From positions 343,330 to 407,329 of the forward strand of contig NZ_FNBN01000003.1 in assembly GCF_900102545.1 (NCBI RefSeq): 64,000 nucleotides of DNA. Direction: 5' to 3'. The notes under the pieces are model-generated. The model saw only the letters and a program-made list of their open reading frames with translations, was not told where the DNA came from and ran no database searches. The DNA comes from Chitinophaga filiformis. Lineage in GTDB: Bacteria; Bacteroidota; Bacteroidia; Chitinophagales; Chitinophagaceae. Each line of letters starts with the position of its first letter. The stretch's first letter is position 1. Positions 19,770-28,317 of this stretch are shown one piece after another. The position numbers and the translations under genes were made by a program.

Positions 19770-21078
19770 GGTTTTTAGATATAAAGATGCTGCCCAAATC
19801 AGGCTTTGCACCGAGTTTGCCAGTTTTATATGAATTAATAATGGATGCCCCTTTTCTAAGAACGCTGGTATCAAAGTCTGCCAGGGAATATAAGTCAGTT
19901 GTCCCGTTCTCTTTTTTCTCTGTGAACCAGATGGCGTCATTTCTGACAACATCCCTATCCTCAAGGAGGGATAGATTATGTGTAGTAATCGCTAATTGTG
20001 AGAAAGTGGAATTTGCAAGATGAACCAATATAAAATGTTTCATTAAATCTGTATGAAGGGATGTTTCCAATTCGTCGATGGTAATGATCTTGTTTGAATT
20101 AATCAGTGTATTAAGTATGCCGCTAAGTCCATAGTAACGTAATGTTCCCCTTGACTCCATACTGTTTATTAATTCATAAGATATTGCCGTTCCCTCTTCC
20201 TTAACGGTATGTTTAAAAAAGATATCTCTTGTAGTGATCTTTTTATCTTTTAACAATTGTTTTGCTTGTTTTTCAGAAGTAGACCATGCGACCAATCTGT
20301 TAAGTGTGATTTCATCAAGTTCTCTTTGAGTTGTTCTGATGTCAATGCCATCAATCTGAATGTCAGCCTTTTTGAGAATTCCGAGGATATCAGTTTTAAA
20401 TGTAGGGTCATCCTGGATTCTGTCACTGGTCCAGCCAAAAAGGTTGGTGGTAGGTCGAACACTGCTCATCAATGTTTCATTAAACCATTTAATGACCGTA
20501 TTGAGTTCAGGTATGTTAACATTGGTTTTATTGAATGCGCCAAGAACGGTAATATTCCAAAGCGTATTTCCTTCTATTACGGCTAACTCTTTATTGTTGA
20601 CCTTTAAAGTACTGCCAAACGATATTTTAGAAACCTTATTTTCAATATCAGTTGTTCTGGTATAGAAATCGGCTACCCGGTTTTTGGGATAATATTGTAG
20701 CCTTTCACTCAGTATATATTGCCGGGTAAATTCAACATGATAATTGTACCGTACCTTATTTATCAGGAACGCTATCTGAAGTGACGACGTATTGGATTTT
20801 GAAGTACTATCAAAGAGGAAGGGCTGGAACTCTAATTCGTCATTTTTATCATTCACCGGATTTAATGACAATTCCCGTAGAAACTCTATTGCTTCCAGCA
20901 AGGTGGATTTGCCCGATGCATTTGGCCCATAAATTATCAGCAGTTTAAGCAACCTAAGACCCGGTATCGGCTCCACGACATAATAGTCCGACAGATGGTC
21001 ATCAGCGATCGCTTCGAAAGATATTTTTTTCGCTTCTCTTATGGGGCCGAAGTTGCTTATCTCAAATTCAATAATCAT
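19762..21078 (-). CDS. rloA: RloA-like AAA/ABC-type ATPase (COG1106), sensor half of an anti-phage pair
   Basis: 438 residues from ATG 21078; the in-frame extension to 21120 looks non-coding. The start MIIEFEISNFGPIREAKKIS is typical of AAA_15/AAA_21 SMC-like ATPases. Walker A is GPNASGKST (residues 51-59). Walker B lies near residue 329 (ITIDELETSLH), and a switch-like histidine motif follows (ITTHNLSLLEDRDVVRNDAI). Such ATPases pair with TOPRIM or RloB effectors in phage-defence systems (RloAB, AbiL, PARIS and OLD relatives) and are proposed to restrain and release the effector. The gene lies 73 bp downstream of the sigma-coupled gene on the same strand and has no visible terminator before it, so read-through is possible. 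The locus is more AT-rich than its neighbours, which fits horizontal acquisition. Confidence 0.87.
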   Translation of the reverse strand: MIIEFEISNFGPIREAKKISFEAIADDHLSDYYVVEPIPGLRLLKLLIIYGPNASGKSTLLEAIEFLRELSLNPVNDKNDELEFQPFLFDSTSKSNTSSLQIAFLINKVRYNYHVEFTRQYILSERLQYYPKNRVADFYTRTTDIENKVSKISFGSTLKVNNKELAVIEGNTLWNITVLGAFNKTNVNIPELNTVIKWFNETLMSSVRPTTNLFGWTSDRIQDDPTFKTDILGILKKADIQIDGIDIRTTQRELDEITLNRLVAWSTSEKQAKQLLKDKKITTRDIFFKHTVKEEGTAISYELINSMESRGTLRYYGLSGILNTLINSNKIITIDELETSLHTDLMKHFILVHLANSTFSQLAITTHNLSLLEDRDVVRNDAIWFTEKKENGTTDLYSLADFDTSVLRKGASIINSYKTGKLGAKPDLGSIFISKNHD

Positions 21079-21151
21079 AAATTTGGATTTTAAATGGCTA
21101 TTTCTGCAATATAAATGCAAATTTATCCAATAAAATCAAAAAGTAGATATT

Positions 21152-22768
21152 TTATCTTGACCACAACCTCCTCCTCACCACCACTTCCACATTCACGGGC
21201 CTGGCCGAAATATCTTTTGTCTTACTCATCTTCGTAACCGGCACAAGCGTACGCAGCCCAAATTGCCATTTTCCGGCCATATAATCCACTTCTGCTACAC
21301 CATTGACACTTACCCTGGAAAGATCCTGTTGATCCTTCTTAGAGGCAGGAAAAGCGCCATTTTTTGCAATTCCCATAGTATCCCTCACCGTCTGCCATAC
21401 AAGCGCCTTTTGCAGGAAAGACGCCTGTATGCCTGCACCCACCTGCCATTTATGATGGATAGGGATTTGATACTGCAACGCTACTCCCCAGCCGGATTGT
21501 TTTAATAAAGACTTTGTGGTATCAAATGGAGAGGTTTGGGAGCCAACATCGTAAGGGATATTGGATTTAGGTACAACGCTTACGGAAGGTTGTATATCCA
21601 AAGACAATGCACCTTTCCATAGTTGCCTTTCAACTCTTACAGTAGGGATGAGACGACGATAGAACTGATTTTTGCCATTAGGTCCCACGAAATAGTAACC
21701 GCTATCAGATAATGGCAGCGCTATATTTAACTGGAGATACAAAGCCCAACGGTTTTCAATGTGCTTACTATTCGGTTGGCGTAGTACAAGCGGGTCAGCT
21801 TTACGCTGTAAGCTGGTATTATATCTTGCAATCGGGAGGTGTATCAATGATAATTGTAGTGGCGGGTGGCCTTCGGTCTTCCCTTGATGATGTCTATCGG
21901 TATTTGTATAGCCGCCGGTAGATAACTGTTGTTGCTGTATTGCCAGTGGCTCGGAAACAGGTGTATTAGCTGTTTTTCTCGAACGCTTTTCTTCAGTTGA
22001 AAATGACCTTGGCAGCTGGTTGTCTGTTGCCTGTTGCTTAGCTGCGGCTTTTTGTTCGATCAGGGAATGTTTATTAGTAGCAAGTTGCTTTAAACGTCGT
22101 TTTGTTGCTGCTTGTTGTTTAGAAATAATTTCCGGATGTTCATCTATTGTAGGCGATACTATTGTTTGCATGCCTATGGCCGGCGACCCAGGAATAGCTT
22201 GTGTTTTACTTTTCCCAGCGGCGGGATGTAGCCTTCCCGCAACTAACGATGGCCGTAATGATGTAGATGGTGTTGAACCCTGCAGTGTTGTTGATGATTG
22301 TAACGATCTTTGTGCTTGCGATGATAGTGAATCAGTCTGAGAAGAGGAAGATAAGGAAATATTGCCGGCAATACCTGATGTACTGTTTATTGTTGAAGAT
22401 GTTGCGTCCCCTAACGCAGTATCTTCCTTTTCTGATATTGTCAATGCACGATTGTCAGACTTAGGAGATACTGATTGTATATAAGCTTCACTGGTATCAT
22501 GATTATTCTTGCCGGAAGATGCTAACTGTGTATCATGCTTACGGCTGTACTGCCACAGGATAATACTGGCTGCAGCTATAGCAGCTACTAGAAATACGCC
22601 CTTTATCCACAGGTAACGTACATGCACACGGGCTGGCAAATTTCCCTGCACGGGCAATTCCGCGTCCAGCTTTTGTCGCATGGACTGCCATGCCTGATCG
22701 GCAGGCGGGATGGGAATTGGGAATTCCTCTTTATTGAAGTTTATATCACCCGAATTTTGCTCAGCCAT
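21152..22768 (-). CDS. Sigma-coupled membrane protein: anti-sigma-like N-terminus, one TM, Ser/Thr/Gln-rich linker, outer-membrane-barrel-like C-terminus
   Basis: 538 residues. Residues 1-50 are cytoplasmic-like and contain AWQSMRQKLDAELP, as in the short N-termini of Bacteroidota anti-sigma proteins. One transmembrane helix lies at about 53-74 (LWIKGVFLVAAIAAASIILW). A low-complexity segment (about 80-335), rich in Ser, Thr, Gln and Lys, follows. The last 200 residues alternate in the manner of an outer-membrane beta-barrel (NRWALYLQLNIALPL onward). One base separates its ATG from the stop of the ECF sigma gene upstream, so expression is coupled. The likely role is control of that sigma factor. 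A single chain that could link inner and outer membranes would be unusual. The barrel call rests on strand pattern only. Confidence 0.7.
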   Translation of the reverse strand: MAEQNSGDINFNKEEFPIPIPPADQAWQSMRQKLDAELPVQGNLPARVHVRYLWIKGVFLVAAIAAASIILWQYSRKHDTQLASSGKNNHDTSEAYIQSVSPKSDNRALTISEKEDTALGDATSSTINSTSGIAGNISLSSSSQTDSLSSQAQRSLQSSTTLQGSTPSTSLRPSLVAGRLHPAAGKSKTQAIPGSPAIGMQTIVSPTIDEHPEIISKQQAATKRRLKQLATNKHSLIEQKAAAKQQATDNQLPRSFSTEEKRSRKTANTPVSEPLAIQQQQLSTGGYTNTDRHHQGKTEGHPPLQLSLIHLPIARYNTSLQRKADPLVLRQPNSKHIENRWALYLQLNIALPLSDSGYYFVGPNGKNQFYRRLIPTVRVERQLWKGALSLDIQPSVSVVPKSNIPYDVGSQTSPFDTTKSLLKQSGWGVALQYQIPIHHKWQVGAGIQASFLQKALVWQTVRDTMGIAKNGAFPASKKDQQDLSRVSVNGVAEVDYMAGKWQFGLRTLVPVTKMSKTKDISARPVNVEVVVRRRLWSR

Positions 22769-22769
22769 T

Positions 22770-23297
22770 TTAAGAATAATACTTTAATAATACCGGCTTT
22801 AATTTGCTCCTGGTCTCACTCAGGTGCCATTTTACGGTACCCTGACTCAGTTGTAATCTTGCACATATCTCATTAATAGAAAATCCTTCAAGATAGAATA
22901 AAATGCATATAGCCCTGGTGGCTGGCGGTAAAACATCCAGCAGTTTGTAAATATCTCCCGATTCCATAGCGGAAAGTGGATTGTCACTGTAGGAAATATC
23001 AATGCCGGCTACGTCCACATGTTCTGCCCACTTAACGTTCTTAAGCTTGTCCAGCGCCGTATTGCGTACTATGGTATATACCCAGTTGAAGAATTGTCCC
23101 TTATCGTCTTTAAATGATCCTATATTTTTAAAAACTTTTAGCATCCCATCGTTCAACACTTCCAGTGCGTCTGCCTGTTCCGGGAAGAATTTCCGGCATA
23201 ACAGAAATAGAGCAGGGTAAAACTTTTTATAAAGTTTCTCCTGACCTAAGCGGTCGTTAGCTACGCACTGTTTGATCAATTCCTGAATATCTTCCAA
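22770..23297 (-). CDS. ECF-type RNA polymerase sigma factor
   Basis: 175 residues. Region 2 is at about residues 20-80 (EKLYKKFYPALFLLCRKFF, then DALEVLNDGMLKVFKNI and NWVYTIVRNTALDKLK). Region 4 is at about 115-170 (LPPATRAICILFYLEGFSIN followed by an EICARLQLSQGTVKWHLSETRSKL helix-turn-helix). Its stop is one base from the start of the next gene, the putative regulator with a TM helix. The pair therefore looks like a sigma/anti-sigma unit. Upstream are two inverted repeats (23368-23461) that separate it from the repeat lipoprotein gene. Confidence 0.92.
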   Translation of the reverse strand: MEDIQELIKQCVANDRLGQEKLYKKFYPALFLLCRKFFPEQADALEVLNDGMLKVFKNIGSFKDDKGQFFNWVYTIVRNTALDKLKNVKWAEHVDVAGIDISYSDNPLSAMESGDIYKLLDVLPPATRAICILFYLEGFSINEICARLQLSQGTVKWHLSETRSKLKPVLLKYYS

Positions 23298-23367
23298 ATG
23301 AAATTGTTCCGATAGGTATACAATAAGTTATTCTGATGCTACGCCGGCATGGTGCCGTTACAAAATG

Positions 23368-23411
23368 ACTTTTACCGGATAGCTCCCCTTATGAGCGTCT
23401 CCGGTAAAAGT
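23368..23411 (-). repeat. 12-bp perfect inverted repeat between lipoprotein and sigma genes
   Basis: ACTTTTACCGGA (23368-23379) pairs perfectly with TCCGGTAAAAGT (23400-23411), with a 20-bp loop. A second inverted repeat (TACAGTAG/CTACTGTA, 23432-23461) lies beside it. They sit 3' of the lipoprotein gene and 5' of the sigma gene. They could be a terminator for the former or an operator for the latter; the downstream T-tract is weak. Confidence 0.5.
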
Positions 23412-23490
23412 GCAAATATAGCCTGCTCCGCTACAGTAGCACTGTGGCCTTGACTACTGTAACGTTGTTGAGCCAGATTAGTTACAGCCG

Positions 23491-23946
23491 TTATCTGAAC
23501 CTTTTACGTATTCCAGATGTGTCATGATGCGGGAACGTATCATGCGGTGGCCGGGGTGGATGCGGAGGATAGGAAGGGAACGTATCGTGTGGAGGATACG
23601 TTGGATGTGACGGGAATGTGTCATGAGGTGGATAGGGAGGATAGGACGGAAAAGTATCATGTGGTGGGTTAGGGATATGTGGGAACGTGTCATGCGGTGG
23701 ATAAGGGAACGTATCATGCGGTGGATACGGAATACTGTCATGCGGAATGGTGTCATGAGGAATTGTATCATGAGGGATTGTATCATGAGGGATTGTATCG
23801 TGTGGAATACTATCTGTAGGAATAGAATCGTTTTCATATGCCAGCCCCTTACCTTTCATTTTTTCCTGCATTGACTCTTTGGTGCAGGAACTTTGTAGGA
23901 AAATAATAAACCCGGTAACGGCCAGGACTCCGATAAGTTTTTTCAT
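23491..23946 (-). CDS. Lipoprotein built of His-Asp-Thr/Ser-Ile/Phe-Pro repeats
   Basis: 151 residues. A lipoprotein signal (lipobox LQSSC, Cys at about residue 21) is followed by a short charged stretch. From about residue 45 to 145 nearly everything is repeat: five HD(T/S)IP pentads in a row, then six HDTFP units separated by Pro/Tyr/Ser-rich spacers such as SYPPYPP. It ends in the basic tail GIRKRFR. I recognise no enzymatic domain. The His and Asp spacing could bind metal, or the Pro-rich chain could act as a periplasmic or surface spacer; both are speculation. The underlying DNA has 15-bp tandem units, so length variation between strains is expected. The regular frame and the clear signal peptide argue that it is a real gene. 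Confidence 0.8.
   Translation of the reverse strand: MKKLIGVLAVTGFIIFLQSSCTKESMQEKMKGKGLAYENDSIPTDSIPHDTIPHDTIPHDTIPHDTIPHDSIPYPPHDTFPYPPHDTFPHIPNPPHDTFPSYPPYPPHDTFPSHPTYPPHDTFPSYPPHPPRPPHDTFPHHDTSGIRKRFR
23700..23822 (-). repeat. 15-bp tandem repeats coding HDTIP pentads
   Basis: Repeated units around GGGATTGTATCATGA (plus strand) lie in tandem from about 23740 to 23815, with diverged longer units toward 23500. They encode the pentad part of the lipoprotein. Confidence 0.75.
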
Positions 23947-24358
23947 AGAGTAAATGTTTATACAATGATGAACGGTGGGCGGATGGCAAAAGGTTGGGTG
24001 TGCTGAAAAGTTTTTCCATCATGATAAATTTCTGCGTTCAGCCTGTTGTATACTCTTAGCCGGGATGTTTTAAAACTATCTTAAACATCGTTGATTGGTA
24101 ATGTATTATGATATAGGTGTTATTGTAAAGACAAAATAGTATGAGGGGTGAATTACCGGCTGAAAATATACTCTCGTGATAAGGCAACTTTTCCAGCTAA
24201 ACACACGTATTAATTAAGAGACAGCGCTTTAGACGTCTTGTGTCCTGTTTTTCCTCCTTATAATGAAGCGTAGGAAATACCGTTATTGTTCATTTTTTCA
24301 TAGTAATGCAGTATGCTATGCAGCATACACATATTCATTCACCGTTAAATTATAAGCG
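23947..24358. promoter_or_regulatory. Divergent intergenic region (412 bp) with an 18-bp inverted repeat
   Basis: No gene is seen here. It must hold the promoters of the repeat lipoprotein (minus) and the TIGR03118-type gene (plus). An inverted repeat, GTATGC-TATGCA-GCATAC, lies at 24311-24328, 31 bp before the plus-strand ATG. It is a plausible operator, but unproven. I could not place a confident TAnnTTTG box. Confidence 0.4.
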
Positions 24359-25516
24359 ATGATAGTGTTGTTTGAGAAATGTCCGGTGATAAATACTATA
24401 AATGTAGGGTCACGTAAAGGCAGCTATGTCCGGACATCAGCGCGAAATTCTTTCATTTGGGCCCTTGGTAGTTTAGTAATGCTGTTAGTGTTAAATGTTG
24501 GTTGTAGTAAGAGCAATGGGTATGGTGACAATAATCCTCCTCCTGCTACAAAGAATTACAACCAGGTAAATCTTGTTACAGACGTTGGCGGTGGTCCTTA
24601 TAGTTCTACCAAGGTCGATGCCAATCTTATTAATCCATGGGGCATTGCTGTTAATCCCGCAGGCGTCATCTGGATAACAGCTAATGGTACCGGTCTAAGT
24701 ACTGTCTATGATAAAGATGGGAACATACTACTGTCGCCCGTCAGTATTGGATCTCCAGGCCATTCTACCGGAGGAAAGCCTACAGGTATTGTATATAATG
24801 GAACCGCAGATTTTACATTGGCTGGTACGCCGGCTAAATTTATCTTTGATACAGAAGATGGTACTATTTTAGCCTGGGCCTCCGGTGCGGTAGCAGCTAT
24901 TGTAGCCGACAGATCAGCGGCTCATGCGGTTTACAAAGGACTGGCTTTAGCGAAAGATGGTACGGAAAATTTCCTGTATGCCGCTAATTTTTATGCGGGA
25001 ACTATAGACGTTTTTGATAAGGATTTCCATATGGTCACCACTAAACCATTTGTAGATCCTAATATTCCTGCGGGGTATGCTCCATTTAATATCAGGGAGA
25101 TAGGAGGTAATCTGTATGTATTGTATGCAAAACAGGATGCAGCAAAAGAGGATGATGTAAAAGGTGAAGGTAATGGATATGTGAGTATCTTCAAACCAGA
25201 TGGTTCCTTCGTAAAAAGATTTGCATCACAGGGTGCATTGAATGCTCCATGGGGTATTGTTGCCGCTGCAGCAGGGTTCTGGGAAGTAGATAATACGATC
25301 CTTATTGCAAACTTTGGAGATGGGAAGATCAATGTCTATGATCAGGACGGGAAGCTATTAGGACCATTGATGAAAGGAAGTAATCCTATTGTTATTGATG
25401 GATTATGGGCGATTGAAAATAATATACCTTCTACGGCTGCAACGCAATTATACTTTGTGGCGGGGCCTACTGATGAAGCGCATGGGGTGTTTGGGTATAT
25501 TATGAAAGCGTATTAA
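24359..25516 (+). CDS. TIGR03118 family lipoprotein (beta-propeller-like, unknown function)
   Basis: 385 residues. A long basic N-region (about 30 residues) leads to a hydrophobic stretch and lipobox LNVGCS (Cys at about residue 50). The body begins NYNQVNLVTDVGG and includes LINPWGIAVNPAGVIWITAN, GKPTGIVYNG, APWGIVAA and ANFGDGKINVYDQDG, which match the TIGR03118 family as I remember it. The repeating W-G-I / D-G-K pattern suggests an NHL-like propeller. Its function is unknown. No earlier or later start in frame gives a better signal. The gene is single, ended by a strong bidirectional hairpin at 25547. Confidence 0.82.
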   Translation: MIVLFEKCPVINTINVGSRKGSYVRTSARNSFIWALGSLVMLLVLNVGCSKSNGYGDNNPPPATKNYNQVNLVTDVGGGPYSSTKVDANLINPWGIAVNPAGVIWITANGTGLSTVYDKDGNILLSPVSIGSPGHSTGGKPTGIVYNGTADFTLAGTPAKFIFDTEDGTILAWASGAVAAIVADRSAAHAVYKGLALAKDGTENFLYAANFYAGTIDVFDKDFHMVTTKPFVDPNIPAGYAPFNIREIGGNLYVLYAKQDAAKEDDVKGEGNGYVSIFKPDGSFVKRFASQGALNAPWGIVAAAAGFWEVDNTILIANFGDGKINVYDQDGKLLGPLMKGSNPIVIDGLWAIENNIPSTAATQLYFVAGPTDEAHGVFGYIMKAY

Positions 25517-25546
25517 GGGCCATAGATCTTGTGAAATACGTTAGAT

Positions 25547-25587
25547 AGTTCCGGCATCTGGGTAGTTATAAGATGCCGGAACTTTTA
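25547..25587. terminator. Bidirectional terminator between convergent genes
   Basis: AGTTCCGGCATCT (25547-25559) pairs perfectly with AGATGCCGGAACT (25571-25583), with an 11-bp loop and TTTT after it. It serves the TIGR03118-type gene and the minus-strand GH2 gene ending at 25595. Confidence 0.85.
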
Positions 25588-25594
25588 ATAATAT

Positions 25595-28273
25595 TTAATT
25601 TGCGTTTGGCCAGGTTGGTTCACCGCGTTTCATTTTTTCATAATTGTCTTTGATCTCAGTATCGCCCGGAGAGGCGGCTACAGCTTTTTCCTGCCATTGC
25701 AATGCTTCCTGTTTATTGCCTAGTTTATACAGAAGATTGGCATGTGTGTCGATAGTAGACGCTACACGGAACTGATCTGTCTCCCGACCTATAGCCTTTC
25801 TACTCCATTCTACTGCTTTTTCCAGTTCTTCTCTCTTATTGCTCTTCTCAAAAAGTGTCCAGGCCCAGTCGTTATAAGCGCCGGAATGATACCGGTCATC
25901 ATAACGGGTTGCTGCCTCTACGAGATTTTGGGTAGCATTCTGTTGATCTCTACTTGCAGCATTGAGGTATCTGATTACGCAAAGCCCGCGGATCAGTTCT
26001 CCTTCTAATGGCTGATGCTGGCCGATGACCGATTCTACCTCATTCCAGTCAGGTTTTTCTGTTAACAGGCTTCTCACCTCGTCATCAAAGATGATCGTTT
26101 CCAGTTTAGCTGTTATGGATCTTGGGCTGTTAGCGATGCCTGCTACAGAAACACTTTTTTCCAGTATAGAAAAACCGGGATCTGTTTTCTTTGTAGTAAC
26201 CTTTTCTATAAAGCTCAGATTATTTTCCTGAAGAGGAGTTTTTAACTTGTTTATATATTCAGTAGAAAATCTGGCAGCGTTAGCTTCATCTTTGTTTTGT
26301 AAAGCGATGAGGGTAAGGCTGCGAAGGGAAGCAGAATCGTTCTTTCCTGATTTATACTCTTTCAGACGGGCTGCATAGTCCCTGTTGATAGTATCGGCTA
26401 CCGTTGCCGAAAATCCTTTTGTGGTAGCCAAATAGTTCTTTGTTGCCGGCCATACTCTTGCATGAATATTTCTTATGGTAGTCACAGGGAGTTTTATGAT
26501 AGCCCTGTCATAGGTCATGAGGCCATTCTGCTCCGATTCCACGTCAAACGGCTGTGTATAGATGGAGGCACTTAGCCCTTCCTGTTCCAGTACTTTGAGT
26601 GAATCGACCATCTGTGTATACTGCTTTCGCATAATAGGAGGAGTGACTACACCATCATAGCCCCAGCCGGTTTGCAGATCATTCCAGAGATGTCCTTCTA
26701 TGGGAACACCTATACCGCCAAACTCACCCAGTACACGCGCTTTACCTGCTATTGCAGGGGCATTTCTTGGAAAAGGGTAGGAGTGGACATCCGCAATATC
26801 TGAGCCTATCCAGGCATTGGGAGAAGGACTGCGAAGCACATCATTCACGTACAGCATTTCACCCGAATGACCGTTGACAATACGGGAGGGATCGGCTTCC
26901 TTGATCCACCTGGTCAAACGTTCCTGGTCGTACTGTCCCCATTTTTCATTAAACAGTACCCATGTCGTGATGCAGGGATGATTGTATAGTTGTGCAATAT
27001 TCTCCGCGCTTTCCCTTTCAAATTCAGCACGGCCTTCCTGTGTGTCATTACCAGGATTGACCATATCCTGCCATACCAGCATACCTATCTTATCTGCATG
27101 ATAATACCAGCGGTCAGGCTCGATTTTGATATGCTTGCGGATGGTATTAAAGCCCATTGCTTTCGCGGCTTCAATATCAAATTTTAACGCCGCATCAGTA
27201 GGGGCGGTATACAAGCCATCAGGCCAGAAGCCCTGGTCGAGTGTGCCCAGGTTGAACGTGTATTGATTATTCAAGAATATCCGGTCTATACCTTTTTCGT
27301 CTTTCTGAACAGCAATCTTACGCATGCCAAAATAGCTTTTCACTTGATCTATTGTCTCACCGTTTTTGACCAGCTTTATATCCAGGTCATATAAGAAAGG
27401 ATCATCCGGACTCCATAAATGTGGATTGGTGATAGATAGCAGTGCAGGTTTATCGGCAGGCAGTTTTGCGGTAGCTACTACCTTTGCACCTGTTTTCGCG
27501 GTGAGCGCTACGGTATATCCCGTCAGATCTGAAGATTTACTATTACTGATGGTAAGGTTCACAAGGACCTGCTGTTTATCAATATCAGGAGTGATCCTGG
27601 CAGATTGAATAGATGTAGAAGGAACAGTTTCCATCCATACGGTTTGCCAGATGCCACTGCTTGGTGTATACATGATACCTTGTGGACTGATGATCTGCTT
27701 GCCATGAGGGTTGGGTCCCAGGTCGGTAGGGTCCCAGACTTTAATCACCAGTTCATTGTTTCCTGCCTGTAATGCGTCAGTGGCATCCAGGGTGAAATGC
27801 TGATATCCGCCTCTATGTGTACCCAGTTCTTTACCATTTAAATAAACAGTGGCTTCGAAATCAACTGCACCAAAATGTAACAGTAGTCGTTCATTTGCTT
27901 TTAAGGCTGGTTTTTCGAAACCGCGCTTATACCAAAGCAGTTCATTCGCCTTTAATGGCTTTTTAACCCCCGACAGCGCAGATTCTATCGGGTAAGGAAC
28001 CAGGATCTTGCCGGAATAGCTTTTCGGATGCCCCGATGTTTTATCCGTGATCACATACTGCCATAGTCCATTCAGGTTTTGCCACTGGGGGCGGACCATC
28101 TGAGGGCGTGGATACTCAGGCAATACTTTTGCAGGATTGACCTGCTCTGCCCAACGAGTTACAATGGAGCCTCGCTGCATCTGCCAGGTTGTTGATTCCT
28201 GCGCCATGACCGCTGTAGTGATAAAAGCGGAGCACAGGCTCAGCAAAAGAGATGTACGTTCTTTCTGAAACAT
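25595..28273 (-). CDS. Secreted glycoside hydrolase family 2 enzyme with TPR-like C-terminus
   Basis: 892 residues with a signal peptide (cleavage near AVMAQ). The GH2 sugar-binding domain spans about 60-215 (PQWQNLNGLWQYVI, LLHFGAVDFEATVYLNG), an Ig-like domain 220-320, and a TIM barrel about 320-600. The expected catalytic pair is visible: acid/base E443 (LFNEKWGQ) and nucleophile E517 (VLGEFGG). After the barrel comes a helical tail of about 290 residues whose last 130 look like TPR repeats (KLGNKQEALQWQEKAVAASP), an unusual extension for GH2. It is the last gene of a minus-strand run with SusC, SusD and a lipoprotein (44-bp gap to the previous gene), so it probably trims the glycan that this locus imports. 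The exact sugar specificity (beta-galactoside, glucuronide or mannoside) cannot be told. Confidence 0.88.
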   Translation of the reverse strand: MFQKERTSLLLSLCSAFITTAVMAQESTTWQMQRGSIVTRWAEQVNPAKVLPEYPRPQMVRPQWQNLNGLWQYVITDKTSGHPKSYSGKILVPYPIESALSGVKKPLKANELLWYKRGFEKPALKANERLLLHFGAVDFEATVYLNGKELGTHRGGYQHFTLDATDALQAGNNELVIKVWDPTDLGPNPHGKQIISPQGIMYTPSSGIWQTVWMETVPSTSIQSARITPDIDKQQVLVNLTISNSKSSDLTGYTVALTAKTGAKVVATAKLPADKPALLSITNPHLWSPDDPFLYDLDIKLVKNGETIDQVKSYFGMRKIAVQKDEKGIDRIFLNNQYTFNLGTLDQGFWPDGLYTAPTDAALKFDIEAAKAMGFNTIRKHIKIEPDRWYYHADKIGMLVWQDMVNPGNDTQEGRAEFERESAENIAQLYNHPCITTWVLFNEKWGQYDQERLTRWIKEADPSRIVNGHSGEMLYVNDVLRSPSPNAWIGSDIADVHSYPFPRNAPAIAGKARVLGEFGGIGVPIEGHLWNDLQTGWGYDGVVTPPIMRKQYTQMVDSLKVLEQEGLSASIYTQPFDVESEQNGLMTYDRAIIKLPVTTIRNIHARVWPATKNYLATTKGFSATVADTINRDYAARLKEYKSGKNDSASLRSLTLIALQNKDEANAARFSTEYINKLKTPLQENNLSFIEKVTTKKTDPGFSILEKSVSVAGIANSPRSITAKLETIIFDDEVRSLLTEKPDWNEVESVIGQHQPLEGELIRGLCVIRYLNAASRDQQNATQNLVEAATRYDDRYHSGAYNDWAWTLFEKSNKREELEKAVEWSRKAIGRETDQFRVASTIDTHANLLYKLGNKQEALQWQEKAVAASPGDTEIKDNYEKMKRGEPTWPNAN

Positions 28274-28317
28274 TAGGTTGTGAGATTTTATTTTGAGTTT
28301 AAAAGCGAGAGGAGTTA

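Noticed and set aside
19770..19964. N-terminal extension of RloB to 19964
   Set aside because: It would overlap the ATPase gene by about 200 bp and adds no domain. The ATG at 19769 with an 8-bp overlap is far more natural.
23491..23837. CRISPR-like repeat array, and a second frame (23478-23837) over the same repeats
   Set aside because: The repeats are 15-bp contiguous units in a coding frame, without unique spacers of constant size. The other frame lacks the lipoprotein signal and is a shadow.
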